NCBI RefSeq assembly: GCF_021347895.1
Contig: NC_067130.1
Coordinates: 31,801,823-31,865,822, forward strand
Source: Acanthochromis polyacanthus
Lineage: Eukaryota > Chordata > Actinopteri > Pomacentridae
DNA length: 64,000 nt
Direction of reading: 5' to 3'
Shown: piece by piece, positions 38,840 to 59,678 of the stretch
Position numbering within the stretch: the stretch's first letter is position 1
How the letters are laid out: each line of letters begins with the position of its first letter
Position numbers and translations under genes: made by a program
The notes under the pieces: generated by a model
What the model was told of the DNA's origin: nothing
Seen by the model: only the letters and a program-made list of their open reading frames with translations
The model's database searches: none

Positions 38840-39385
38840 CGATCCTTTTTCAAAGGCATGTGCGTCACGTCTGCTTTTTTCTGATTTCTTGTGTAAATAT
38901 ACGTTCAAAAACGTGTAAGTATCGTGGAAAAACAAGCAACGCAACAAGAAGTCAAGGTGATTTTTACCACATTTGAAGTGATGAATCTCTTTAAATGCAG
39001 CAGCATGAACATACAACAAAAAGAGTTAAATGTTTGAGTATCAAACACCTCACTATAGATGGACAGATCTCCTTTAGTCCAATGAGACAACATGAATCCA
39101 TTTATATTGTCCAGATGTTTCATAAAAAACAGTTTCACAGACGAGGAACAACTGAAACACTCCAGGATGAGTCATTTCTCTGGACTTCAGTCACATGTTG
39201 TTTTGCAGAAAACTCCTTCTCTTTTCTTTTCTCAGCAGCTGAAGCTCCGTCAGTCTAGTTTCCTGTTTTCTGCCACATCACCGTTTACAGGAGACATTCT
39301 GTTGAGGTTTTCACTGTGGATCAAAGAACTGAAAAGAGGATTAAATTTTTGTTTTTTTTATCTGAAACAAACCATTTGAGGTGTA
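38840..39385. other. Intergenic DNA between txnl1 and the TRIM gene
   Basis: No gene is seen. The last 150 bp may contain the TRIM promoter or 5' UTR, but no TATA or interferon-response element could be confidently placed. Confidence 0.4.
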
Positions 39386-40966
39386 ATGGCGCAGCGAGGA
39401 GTTCAGCTGGACCAGGAGAAACTGGGCTGTTCGATCTGTTTGGATCTACTGAAGGATCCAGTGACTATTCCCTGTGGACACAGCTACTGTATGAACTGTA
39501 TTAGAAGCTACTGGGATGGACAGTATCTGGGGCAAACCTACAGCTGTCCTCAGTGCAGGCAGACGTTCAGACCGAGGCCTGACCTGAAGAAAAACACCGT
39601 GATGGCAGATTTAGTGGAAGAAGTGAAGAAGACCAGACTTGAATTTGCTCCTGCTGATCTCTGCTATGCTGGACCTGGAGATGTGTCCTGTGATTTCTGC
39701 ACTGGGAGAAAACTGAAAGCTTTCAAGTCCTGTCTGCAGTGTCTGGTCTCTTACTGTGACCAACACCTCCAGCCTCACTATCAATCTCCTGCTTTTGACA
39801 AACACAAACTGGTGGACCCGTCCAAGAAGCTTCAGGAGAACATCTGCTCTGCTCACAACGAGGTGATGAAGATTTTCTGCCGCACTGATCAGCAGTGTAT
39901 CTGTTATCTGTGCTCCTTGGATGAACATAGAGGTCATGATACAGTTTCAGCTGAAACCGAAAGGGCCAAGAGGCAGAACGAACTCAGACTCAACCAAAAA
40001 AAGATCCAGCAGAGAATCGCAGAAAAAGAAGAATGCATGAGGATGCTTCAGCAGGAGGTGGAGACCATCAACGACTCTGCTGATGAGGCTTCAAGAGACA
40101 GCGAGATGTTGTTGAAAGATCTCATCAGTCTGGTGGAGAAAAGAATCTCTGAGGTGAAGCAACAGATCAGATCCAAGCAGAAAATCGAAATCCGTCGAGT
40201 TAAAGAGCTCCAGGAGACGCTGCAGCAGGAGATGGACGAGCTGAGGAGGAAACATTCTGAGCTGGAGCTGCTTTCAAACACAGAGGATCACGCAGAGTTT
40301 CTACATGTTCCTCAGTCACACATGAGCAACTGGAAGGACTCGCCCAGCTCGTATTTTCCTCCTTCGTGCTGCTTCGACGACACCGTGGCGGCTGTGACGA
40401 AGACCAGAGATAAACTGTGGAACATCCTCAGCGAGGAGTTGACCGACATCTCACCGACAGAAGTGGATGCTTTACTCTCAAAACCAGAACCGAAGACCAG
40501 AGCTGAATTCTTGCAGTACTCCTGTGAAGTCACGCTGGATCCAAACACAGCAAACGTGTTGTTGATTTTATCCGACGAGGACAGAAAAGCAGAAATAAAG
40601 GAAACTTCATTCTTTACAATAGTGCAGGTGGCGGTAGAGATGTACGGTACTCCAGAAACATCAACGTTCACCGACAAGATTCAGGTGCTGAGTAAAGAGA
40701 GTCTGACCGGGCGGTGTTACTGGGAGGTGGAGTGGACCGGACCAGAAGTTTCAGTAGCAGTCGCTTACAAGGACATTAGAAGAAAGCGAGAAGAAAGTGA
40801 GTTTGGTTACAATGACAAGTCCTGGGCTTTACAGTGTGTAAACAAAGGCTACACATTCCTACATGACAAGAAAAGACCTCCATCTCACTCTGTCAGCCCA
40901 GGATCGGAGTCTATCTGGATCACAGTGCAGGTATTCTGTCCTTCTACAGAGTCTCTGACACCATGA
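39386..40966 (+). CDS. TRIM-family E3 ubiquitin ligase (finTRIM/TRIM25-like), SPRY domain frameshifted
   Basis: A single open exon of 526 codons. The RING finger is canonical C3HC4: Cys15, Cys18, Cys30, His32, Cys35, Cys38, Cys54 and Cys57, with PCGHSYCMNCI. Two B-box-like regions follow (about 102-145 and 154-190, CSAHNEVMKIFC and CSLDEHRGHDTV), then a coiled coil (about 195-300). A PRY-SPRY starts near 375 (CEVTLDPNTANVLLILS, then RCYWEVEW). Family members ubiquitinate targets and many act in antiviral signalling. The frame runs out after SPGSESIWITVQ. The expected SPRY end (GVYLDHSAGILSFY to QPLYAGL) is read in another frame from about 40903 to a stop at 41068-41070. That fits loss of one base near 40885-40903. 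It may be a decaying gene, a truncated allele or a sequence error. Confidence 0.85.
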   Translation: MAQRGVQLDQEKLGCSICLDLLKDPVTIPCGHSYCMNCIRSYWDGQYLGQTYSCPQCRQTFRPRPDLKKNTVMADLVEEVKKTRLEFAPADLCYAGPGDVSCDFCTGRKLKAFKSCLQCLVSYCDQHLQPHYQSPAFDKHKLVDPSKKLQENICSAHNEVMKIFCRTDQQCICYLCSLDEHRGHDTVSAETERAKRQNELRLNQKKIQQRIAEKEECMRMLQQEVETINDSADEASRDSEMLLKDLISLVEKRISEVKQQIRSKQKIEIRRVKELQETLQQEMDELRRKHSELELLSNTEDHAEFLHVPQSHMSNWKDSPSSYFPPSCCFDDTVAAVTKTRDKLWNILSEELTDISPTEVDALLSKPEPKTRAEFLQYSCEVTLDPNTANVLLILSDEDRKAEIKETSFFTIVQVAVEMYGTPETSTFTDKIQVLSKESLTGRCYWEVEWTGPEVSVAVAYKDIRRKREESEFGYNDKSWALQCVNKGYTFLHDKKRPPSHSVSPGSESIWITVQVFCPSTESLTP

Positions 40967-41065
40967 CTTTGATCCACAGAGTCCAGACCACATTCACTCA
41001 GCCTCTCTATGCTGGACTTCAGCTTGCATTGAGATCTACAGCTGAGTTGTGTCGGTTGTCTGGAA

Positions 41066-41510
41066 AATGACCAACCTGAGACACAAAACAACCATAAAAT
41101 AACAAAAAAATTACCAAAATGAGACATAAAATGACCAAAATTAGACACAAAACAACCGCAAATTAGCAAAACATCATAAAGAAATGGAAAACAGCAACAA
41201 AGAGATGCAAAATGATCAAAATGAAACACAAAACAACCATAAAATGACAGAAATTGACCAAAATAAGATACAATGTTACCACAAAACGTCAGAAAATGAC
41301 CAAAGTCAAACATAAAACAACAAGAATATGACAGAAAGCAACCAAAATAAAGCACAAAAAGACAACAAAACCACCACAAAGTGAAAGAAAATTACCAAAA
41401 ATAGACACAAAGTGACCACAATGTGACAAAAAACATGTTTAAAATGGAAAACAACAATAAAGATGTAGAAAGGACCGATCTGAGTAATAAAACAACCATA
41501 AAACAATTGA
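41066..41510. repeat. Minisatellite B, third array
   Basis: Units of AAAATGACCAAAAT and GAGACACAAAACAACC, as at 24.5 and 27.4 kb. It begins at the stop codon of the shifted TRIM frame. Confidence 0.8.
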
Positions 41511-41610
41511 TTATTTTGTGTATTAGGTGAAATGTTACTGAAAAAATGAATGTTTACTGACTGATTCTTGTGAAATCTTGTGATAATCTTATTGTAATCT
41601 TATTATAATC

Positions 41611-42075
41611 TTAACCCTCGTGTTGCCCTGCGGGTCAAATTGACCTGTTTCAAAGTTTCAAAATGTAGAGGAAAAAAACAACTATTTTCACAGTGAAACT
41701 TCTGACGTCCACATTTTCAACATTTTTTGGGAGGTTTTTGAAAGTTTTTGGTGGAAAAAGAAAGACATCTTTAAAAAAAAAAACTGTTTCTTTAAGAAAG
41801 CAGCGAATTTTGTTGGATATTGGTTGATTTATTTGTGAAAGTTCTTAAAGAAAATATTAAAAATTTTACTGATATATACGTGTGTAATCATATTACATTT
41901 TAAGGATTTTTTTTGGAAGATTTTTATTCATTTTTTGAAAATATTTACAAGAATTTTCTTGCAAAATTTGGAATTTCCTTTCATTGTCTGAAAAATAGGG
42001 AATTTTTTACATTTGTTTTTTCAACAAGGAAACTATATTATTGGAGTCCGTAAATGAAGACAACAGGAGGGTTAA
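41611..42075. mobile_element. TTAA-flanked MITE, copy 2
   Basis: It begins TTAACCCTCGTGTTGCCCTG and ends GACAACAGGAGGGTTAA. It is homologous to 15961-16491 along its length and has no coding capacity. Confidence 0.82.
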
Positions 42076-42079
42076 AAAA

Positions 42080-43285
42080 AAAAAAGAAGACTTAAACTAA
42101 TCAGTGTGACTGAGGTCAAATATTAAGAATGTAAAAATGTTTTTGTTTAACTTTGTGCAGCCTCATGTGTATATTTCATTATTTATGTGATTGTTTCAGA
42201 TTTATTTGGGTTTATTGTTTGTTTTTCATCCTTCCACACGCATGCACGTGATTTATTGTACATATATAATTAAAATACACTCATTCTAAGGTTCTATATG
42301 ACTCCTAATTGTGTTCTATCCAGCATTTCTTTCATTTATTTGTATTTATTTGATGATTTGTAAATTACTGACAGTTCTACTATTCATTAAAACACACTCA
42401 GTATCTTTGTACTGAACCAGCTAATCTTTCTAAAGTAATTTACAGGCTGACACAGTTATGCATTCATTTATTTAGTGATTAGATCAGTTTCCTGCTGCCA
42501 ACAATATCAGATTTAAGCTGCAAAACTGAACATTTTATTAACTTTAAAGCAACTTATACAAGCGGTTCACACTAGAATATTATCATGGATGTAATACTGA
42601 TGAAGCCGGCAATTTCATCCAAGCCGGCAATTTCACTGTTTTTAAGATATGATAAAACTTTATTAATCCAGAAGGAAATTTTTGTGCACAATTTTGATTA
42701 GAGAGAAAAAAATAAGACACAAAAGAAGAAAAGCAGTGCCTCTAAAGCAGTTTGTTGTTTTTAAATAAATGTAAATTTGTGCTCATTAACAGGAAATCGC
42801 AGTATTATTTTAAATTGTTCTCCAGGGGGCGACTCAGAGTCAGTCTGCGGCACACGTCATCACTCTGCTGTGAAGTCAAAGATCGTGTATTAAAATGAGG
42901 ACTCATTCAGACTCAGATCAAAGTCAGTCTAAATATTCATGTGAGAATAAAACACAACGGGATTAATAGTGAGTTTTATTGGCGCTAGTTTGTTTGTCTT
43001 TAAGTTTATAGATCTGCAGATTCACTTTGAAATAAATGAAATGTATTTCCCATCATGCTTTTTTTGTTCTTATAATGACTAGAGCAATTGCAGCCGAATT
43101 CACATGTAAAAAATATTAATATAAAAAGAAAAAAATGCTACAGAATACTTAAAAACAAATAAATAAATACAGAAATTAAATTCATTGATATAGGCTTGGC
43201 CTTTTTTGTTTTATTTTTTTGCTTACTGCTGTCAAATAAATGATTCTTTAAAAATTACAATTACACTTTTTTTTCTTAGTTAAGC
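42080..43285. other. Intergenic DNA between TRIM and dnajc25
   Basis: A short tandem duplication AAGCCGGCAATTTCA occurs near 42605-42640. ATAAAACTTTATTAATCC followed by a GAAGGAAATTT phrase near 42652 resembles a common fish retroposon tail. No gene is seen. Confidence 0.45.
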
Positions 43286-43289
43286 AGAT

Positions 43290-43725
43290 TTTATTATTTT
43301 CTGTTTATGTTTATATTTTTAGTTCAGATTTTTCAATCTATGTTTATGTTTTAGGACACAATTTTCATTATTTTACTTCTTTTGATTATTTATAGGATAT
43401 ATTTTTCTACTTAAGTTTATATTTTTACGACATATCTTGTATTTTTCTGCTTATTTTTGACATTTTAGGGCATATTTTTCTGTCTATATTTTGGTTCATA
43501 TTTCTAAACTTATGTTGATATTTTATGACATATTTTGTATTTTTCTACTTATGTTTATAATTTTAGATCAGATTTTTGTACTTGTGTTTATATTTTAGGA
43601 TATTTTTCTACTTAAGTTAATATTTCTAATTCATATTTTTCTACTCATGTTAAGACGTATTTTTCTACTTATGTTTATATTTTTTCATATTTTGTACTTA
43701 TGTTTATACTTTTTGATCATATGTT
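43290..43725. repeat. AT-rich tandem array upstream of dnajc25
   Basis: Units of CATATTTTTCTACTTATG and TTTATATTTTAGGA recur with a period of roughly 45 bp. A short piece of the same array lies at 44415-44515 inside intron 1 of dnajc25. Confidence 0.75.
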
Positions 43726-43785
43726 TGCCAATATATTTTGCACTGTTTATATATTTGCAGTTCTAACATAAGCAGCAATCAATAA

Positions 43786-47829
<4,044 letters not shown>

Positions 47830-48600
47830 CGGTGCCGAGATCCGTCCACAACGTTCACACCTGCCTCAGTGCCGAGACACACGGACGCCAAACGCCGCTC
47901 CGTGTGGAGAAATGCCTGTACAGAAAGATTACCTATGCCTGTTTATATAGTGAGAGATATTTTCATAGCGACCAGGCACCAGTGGAATGAACTGCGAGCC
48001 AAGGCTTCAGGTTTTTCAGTCGTATTTTTTTAGCTTTTTTTTCCCCCTCGATCCACGTCCACATCGCTCTAAAATGAAGTTTAATGAAGATTCTGTCATT
48101 TTCTTCAGCTGGTTTTTTCTTTATTTCCTGCAGATTGATCAGTAAATTTGGTGCCTATGTTCTTGCGAGATGGTTTTTGGTTGGAAGAGTAACCGGACGG
48201 CTACCGGTTTGATTTGTGCCGTGGCCCAAAGTGTCCTTGGGCGAGGCAGCGACAAGCCATCAGAAAAACAGCCAACTGAGAAGCTGGTCTGTTCATGGAA
48301 GATGGTGTAAACAGGTTCTGTCCTCCGGGACGTCGTCGAAGCTTTTTCTATCAGAAAAACAAGAGACAAAAGCATTTCTGACGCTTGCATCAATCAAACA
48401 GTGTTATTGTGTAAATGGAAGCCAAAGTCATCTGTAAATTCATCACCCCAGGACTCTAATCGTGGTTTCTGCTGCGTCTCTTCAGAAGTTCAGGAGGCTG
48501 CTTTACTGTTTATTGCTTTTTAAACAACTCGGTTCATGTTATTTATTGTTTGACATTTCATTTGTCTTTTTGGTGTTGAGGCGGCATTAAAGTCAAACTG
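47830..48600 (+). other. dnajc25 3' UTR and probable polyadenylation site
   Basis: Follows the TGA at 47827-47829. The variant signal ATTAAA at 48586-48591 is the best candidate polyadenylation signal, giving a UTR of about 770 bp. Confidence 0.5.
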
Positions 48601-48709
48601 ATTCAACAGTCGGTCGTGTGGAGTCTTTATCTGTCCGTCACACTGAGGCCTCGAGAAGAAAACCAGAGAAGTGTGAAAAGATTGAAGGATTTATAACATT
48701 TTAACAGAT

Positions 48710-49630
48710 GAACCGCACTAATTTCAATATTTTACGCTAAGACCCTACAGCATTTTTAATCTAAATTCACCAAACTGCTTTAGTGATCATGGTTAAGGTC
48801 CTACAGTGTTTTCTATTATGTTAAATAATTATGGTTAAGATGCTGCACCAGACTAATTTGAATATTAAGGCAAAGAACCCACACATATATAAAATTTTAA
48901 TTATACAGTTTCAGCTTTTGAATATACCTTACTTTATCATTTATATTTTTTGAATTTTTTTAGTGTATATGTTTAAGACTTTGCAGTATTTTATATATTA
49001 TAAAATTATCTGAAAATGTTCTTTAAGATTAAGACCCTACTGTAGTATTTATTGTATGAATTTACTCGACTAATTAAATCATTAAGAGTATGAGCTTACA
49101 ATATTTTTAAAAAATAATAATTTAATTATGATTGTTAAAGTCCTAAAGGTTTTTTTTTTAATGTATGCATCTAAATTTTAGCATTATTGTTTGGATCCTA
49201 CATTATTTATTGTATAAATTTTCCTGATTATTTCTTATAGTTAAGATCATAGATTTTATTTTCTAATTAATGTTGCTTATTTATATACTAAAGTTAAGAC
49301 GCTTTGATATTTATTTAATATAAATTTACCAAATTAATTTACATATTAAGGGCAAAACCCTTCATTATTATACATAAAATAAATTTAATTGTTATAATTA
49401 AAATCATAAATATTTATTTTAGAAATTTATGACTGTTCTAAATATTAAGGTTAAACCCCAACTTTTAAAAAATGTTTAACTTTACCCAACTGATTTATAT
49501 TTGAAATCTAAAAGTTGTTTTTAGTTTATAAATGTATCTCATTGAATTATTACAATTAGGACTCGATAAAAAAATATTTATTGTATACATTTACCTGACT
49601 AATTTAAATTTTAGGATAAATTCAGATGTG
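48710..49630. repeat. AT-rich degenerate tandem array (AAGGTTAAGACCCTACAGTATTT type)
   Basis: Phrases such as TTAAGACCCTAC, AATTTACCTGACTAATTT and AATATTAAGG recur about every 90-100 bp with heavy divergence. Confidence 0.65.
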
Positions 49631-49634
49631 TTCC

Positions 49635-50270
49635 TGCATTAAGACGATTTTCAAAACTCTTAAGTATATATTTTTTTTAGCAGCAACTTACTACAAAAAA
49701 CTACAAGCTCAACTGGTTTGATTACAGTAGCTTAGACTGAGCAAACACTAATTCATCACTAAAATGAAAGACACACTGGGTTTTTATGACATCAGAACCC
49801 TAAAGGATGACATGCAGTGAAAGTCTGGTTATGAGTAACGTGGCTTCTAGTGAAACATTTTCCACCGACTCATCCTAAAAAAGGAACATCAGCAAACGGT
49901 GATGCAAGAATCTTTAGCCGTTACTGGCCCTGAAAAACGCCTCAGCGGCTTTAAAGCTTCAAGTTCATGCAAGACATGAATTTGCAGTTGTTTTCCACAA
50001 ACGTTTGTGGGTTATCTTTCAACCAACGGCAAGTTCATCCACATTTTTGGTAACTTATTAATCTTATCCAGTAGCTTCAGAAAGTATTTGGACCTTCTGG
50101 ATCTTTGCACCGTTTGTGTTGGAGATTTATTTTTTTTAAATAGATCTTTCTTTTGCTGTACCAATGTAACTGGGACAATTTTTTTTATCACATTTACATT
50201 TGTACAGCAAAAGAAACATGATTACTATGTGAAGAATCGCTCATCTGAACACATCTTTACTGTCATCATC
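49635..50270. other. Intergenic DNA
   Basis: No gene is seen. The only structure is the hairpin at 50147-50216. Confidence 0.4.
50147..50216. repeat. Inverted repeat, 23-bp arms and 24-nt loop
   Basis: TTTCTTTTGCTGTACCAATG at 50147 pairs with CATTTGTACAGCAAAAGAAA ending at 50216, with one mismatch in 23. It may be the closely spaced ends of a shrunken transposon. Confidence 0.75.
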
Positions 50271-50274
50271 AGGT

Positions 50275-51375
50275 GTGATCACATTCACATGCTCATATAA
50301 AGCCACAGTCATAGCGCCCCCTAGTGGATGGAAGGAAATACTCTGAAACCTGTACGTGCTCAGATCTGCTTGAAACTTTACATGAGTGATCAGAGACCAA
50401 TCCTGATCACATCCATAGGCCAAAATACACGTTCGGTTGCAGCGCCACCTGCTGGATGGACAGGAAAAGCTCTAAAACTAGCCTCTACATGCTCCAATCT
50501 GCTTGAAACTTTACATGTGTGATCAACATCCAACCCTAATCTACGGTGGCTGACACACACAACACGCTGCAAACCACAAAAGCGCTGCAAACACAGAAAT
50601 GATCCAACAACCATGATCCAAAACCAAAAACTCACAAAGGCATGAAACACATCCAAGAAAAAAAATGCTGCAAGAGAAACATGCTGCAATCACAGAAACA
50701 ACGCAGAAGCAAAGACTTGCAAAATCACAAAACAGATGCAAATGAAAAATGCTGCAAATATATAAAAACACACACAAACCCCCAGAACAACCGCAAGAGA
50801 AAAACGCTGGAAATTCAATCCACAACGGAAGTGCACCAGACACGAAGGAGAAGAAGAAGAAAGTGTCTGATATTTTTTAGTGTGAAAAGGTACGTTTTCA
50901 TTTAGTTGTAGCATCATGTTTTACTTGGCTGGCATCTTTTATACAATATTATTTTTATACAATATTATTGAAGAGCAGCGCACTTCCGTTGTGGATTGAA
51001 TTTGCAGCGTTTTTCTCTTGCGGTTGTTCTGGGGGTTTGTGTGTGTTTTATATATTTGCAGCATTTTTCGTTTGCATCCGTTTTGTGATTTTGTAAGTCT
51101 TTGCTTCTGCGTCGTTTCTGTGATTGCAGCATGTTTCTCTTGCAGCATTTTTTTTCTTGCATGTGTTTTATGCGTTTGTGAGTTTTGGTTTTGGATCATT
51201 TCTGTGTTTGCAGCGCTTTTGCGGTTTGCAGCGTGTTTGCCCGTCGGCCACCGTACTAATCACATCCACAGGTCAACATACACACTCGGTCACAGCGCCA
51301 CCGAGTGGACATGCGTGGATTCGCCGACCAACAAGGATGCGAGGACCCGTCCAACGCTGCTTGCAGCTCTAATTA
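50275..51375. repeat. Tandem repeat of ~130-bp units, split by a palindromic element
   Basis: Units begin near 50275 and 50404, and a third resumes at 51256 after the insertion. Each holds GATCACATyCAyAGG-like and CAGCGCCACC..GTGGA phrases, with CTTGAAACTTTACATG in the first two. The right end (AACGCTGCTTGCAGCTCTAA) resembles a common fish retroposon tail, so the units may be internal repeats of a non-LTR element. Confidence 0.65.
50542..51255. mobile_element. Palindromic (foldback) transposon, 714 bp, 6-bp target duplication
   Basis: The left arm (about 50542-50836) and right arm (about 50980-51255) are inverted copies that begin TACGGTGGC. They are built of GCTGCAAA..-type phrases (CACAAAAGCGCTGCAAACAC; GTGTTTGCAGCGCTTTTG). 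CTAATC flanks both ends (50536-50541 and 51256-51261). Only about 140 bp separate the arms and no transposase is present. Confidence 0.85.
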
Positions 51376-51399
51376 CAACTTAAAACCTCTTTCAAACTT

Positions 51400-51850
51400 G
51401 TTGTGGTCTTAGAAGGTTCACAGCCCGGCTCTCAGATCAGATCAATCTGCCGCAGCTGTGAGATTGAGCTCCGGCTGTGTGCTGTTGCCAATCAGCTGGG
51501 CGGGGATATAAGGAAGGATCTCTCAGCTGCTCAGTTGGTTGTGGGTGGGCGACGAGGGTTAGCGTAACGTAACAATTGGGGGCTCGTCTGGGAGGAATTT
51601 GTGAAAATCCTGCTCCTGTTTTTTGAAGTGATAAAAGAAGCTGTGGTTAATGGGATGCTGGCAAAGCAAATTCAAAACTTTGATTATGAAGTGAAGTCTG
51701 AGAGTCTTCATGAAGAAGATGAGACGGTTTTGGGGATGTTGAGCCTGCCTCTGGAAGTAGTGTGCAAAAATTAGAGCTGCAGCTTAAGCTAGAGCAAATT
51801 AACTACGAACAGATGAACAACCTTAGTTCATTTAATTTAAATATGCTCAG
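51400..51850 (+). mobile_element. LTR-retroelement 5' fragment with tRNA-Pro-type primer-binding site
   Basis: TGGGGGCTCGTCTGGGAG at 51577-51594 matches 16 of 18 bases of the classical proline-tRNA primer-binding site. It directly follows a segment ending GTAACA, as an LTR should end in CA. Upstream lie a CCAAT (51488) and a TATAAGG (51506), consistent with an LTR promoter of about 170 bp. Downstream, a decayed frame with LELQLKLEQINYEQ recalls the charged coiled N-terminus of fish Gypsy gag proteins. No pol or second LTR was found. The copy is broken. Confidence 0.55.
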
Positions 51851-54800
51851 TTTGATGAACCTATTAATTTTAAAAATCTGATAATGAAACACTTCCCAAT
51901 TTTGGCCCTACCTTTTCTCATAAGGACCCTTATGTTGTATATGTTTTTTATCCAATAGTGGATTGTGCAAAATAACCTTGTCTCATAAATCTAGGTACAG
52001 AATAAATGAAAGAAAACAAAGCACACCCTGTCAGGCTTTCCATTAACAATAAAAATTATTAACATACATTTTTTAAACATACAAAAACAAACAATACAAG
52101 GCAGAAGGATGATAGAAGGCCCATGTCATTCCAACATTAACCACAATAATCTGTTATTATAATAGCAAAAATGAACTGGACAGAACCTGGCTGGAAACCA
52201 AGTCTTAGTAACAAAGCATTATTTTGTTAACCAATTAAAAATAGTGCCCACTGAGATGATCACAATCGCACTTATCTTCAAAGAAAAACAAAACAGATAC
52301 ACAAGTGGAGAGACCTACAGACCTCTGGGAGAGTCTGTCTTTTCTTTTTTTTTTTAAAGAGCGGCTATAATAAGAGCTGAAATCTGCCTTTTGCGACTAA
52401 CTACATCACAGGACGTACACACACTGAAGGTTTTACATTCACAACTCTGTTCTGTACATCGATTCAGCCAAGGCATCTGATTGGTTAAAGACATATTTCC
52501 CCTCGATAAAAGGCTCAACAACAATTTATTCTGATGTTTAACTGTCACATAGTTTCTACTCTACAAATTATAACTGGATCACTGGATGATAAAATACTGA
52601 AAGTGTAAATTAAATCAGTCACCAGCCAGTAAAAAAAAAACACCTCGATTCACTCAAATACTTCAACCCAGTACAGAGCGCGACTTTATGGAAAACCTTC
52701 AGTCTGGAGTAAATCCAAATAAAATCAAAAGTACATTTGTTTAAAAAAAAAAAGGAAATTTTAAACCTTCACTGCTTGTTAATCTCTTCATATACTAAAC
52801 ACAACCGACTGTGTCCTCTCTTACTGCATACATGCTGTGGAACGGACCGAATCATCGCGTGGACGTCCGACGGAAGCTTCAGACGTCCAGGAGGAAACTC
52901 AGTCTGCTCCACAAGGAATCTTTTGGTTTGTGTGTAAATACAAACTGGGATACTTTTGTTTCAGTCATGATTTTATCACAGAACTGAACCGGAATCAGGC
53001 TTCAAAGTGTCTAACTGTTGCCTTCGAGGCTGAAAACTTGACTGCGGCGCTACAGCAGGTTTGTTTTCCTTCCAGTCCAACACCATCACGAACCGTTCGG
53101 GGAGGTGGAACTGAACCTTTCTGCTCTCTGAATCCATGTTCCCACCAGGTGTGACACAGATGCAGGTGTCTGTCCACTGTCTGTAACCAGGTATTTAACG
53201 CTAAAACAAACTGCAAAAGGACAGAAAGGGCTTCGGCCAAGGTTCAGTTCCGTCTTGTTGCTTCTTCATTGGCGACTTAGAAAAGACGACACGAGAGTAA
53301 ATCCAAAGGCTTTAGTGAAATCACGAGAAAAAAGCTGTCCGATCGTCTTTAACATCAAACAACTTCACAACAAGAAGGGGTTTTGGCAATGATAAAAGCA
53401 AAAAGAAAACAAAAGCCCCTGTCTTTTTTTTTTTTTTTAAATCACAGTTTTCAACTGTGGACGTCTTTAGACGAGGGTCTGCTGACCTTCATTAATGCTG
53501 AAGTTGGTGACATGGAGCCTGTGAACGTAGCACAATATGTGACGAAACAAAATCAGTCCTGTTTTGCTCTGTACAACAACCGGAGCAGAAGTCCAGTCCA
53601 ACAAAAGGGCCATAAATTAGTTTCTGGGAGGCGTCCAAAGTCGTTTTTTGGGGGGGATATTTCCGATAGTTGCTCTTTCAGAGATGCGGCCAAACCATCT
53701 GGCTTGGGGTTGAAGAAGTTTTATTTTGAGCTGAAGGTTTCCAAGACTTCAGAAAGTCCAAGTTTGATGTTAAACTGGGATTAATCTTCCTGTCTTATCT
53801 TATCCTGTCTCTGTTATATGGAAGCCCATTTCTGCTTCGGAAAAACAGATGACACATTAGGAAATTTCAAAAAATTCTTGGTTAGTTGAAAGCATGATAC
53901 AAGATTGTACGGGAAATTAATATTGACAGAGAAGTTTGACATAATACAAAGTTCCGACATGAGTAAATACTGTTGGTTTACTTGATAAAATTTAATTATG
54001 AAACATTGCGCAAAACTATGTCAAAATCCAAATTAAAAAAATGTGTCCTAGTGCAGAGTTAGTTCAGAGTTCAAAATTTGTATCCATTTTCATTTGAGAT
54101 GTAATTTTTTGACTTTTCGTGTTGTTGTCAACTTGCTTTTTAAAATTAGTGTGGCAGAAATGGGCTCCCGTACATCTGTGCCGCCAACAAATACAAAAGT
54201 TTTCATCAACAATGAGCTGTTCTGTTTGCTAAAACCTCATAGAGTCCAAACAGAAGCTCCTTCTTCAACATGATTGCATGAATTCTTCTTCTTTGAGTCT
54301 TTTTTTTTTTTGCGACTTTAAAATACAGCTTCTTCCACCAACTGGCTCCAGGCTACATTTCTTCACTGGGAATCTGCTCATTTATCAGATGTGTCAGTCG
54401 AAGGGGAAATCTTTGGAAACAACTCCAGAAATGTTGAAGGAAAAATGACATTTCTTTAACTTGTTTCCATGTTTGCTTGTTTTTTAGCAAAGACAAGTTG
54501 GCTACTGTTAATCTGTTCCTATTCCAGCCTACATATTGATTTTTGGTTAGAAAATCTGATTCTGAAACCTCTTTCTTTTTCTAACTGCACTAAAAGTTTC
54601 TTTGCTTTACTCAGAAATGCATTAAAGGGCCTGAAAAAGATTTGGACCAATTAAAGGTAACATAAAACCATTGAGAATTTAAGGGCCAAGAACTGCACGT
54701 CCTGTCTTCTTCTGTTGTGTAAAATCCTTGTTTTGGGGTCTTTATTTTGTCTTTGATGGTCTGAGGAACAATTCTGGGTTATAAATGCTTCAGATGTCTC

Positions 54801-54862
54801 GACATGTGCTGCGTTTCGTTTCCGTCTGACGGTTGGGGGAACTTTAGGACGTCCGCAGAGTC
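51851..54862 (-). other. Region 3' of the spindlin stop codon, probably largely its 3' UTR
   Basis: Spindlin mRNAs have long 3' UTRs. On the minus strand AATAAA-type signals occur (for example the reverse complement of TTTATT near 52511 and 54741), but I cannot tell which is used. Several open frames here show no known domain. Confidence 0.4.

Positions 54863-59678
<4,816 letters not shown>

Noticed and set aside
51577..51594. tRNA-like sequence
   Set aside because: Only the 18 bases complementary to a tRNA 3' end are present, with no cloverleaf; it is a retroelement primer-binding site.
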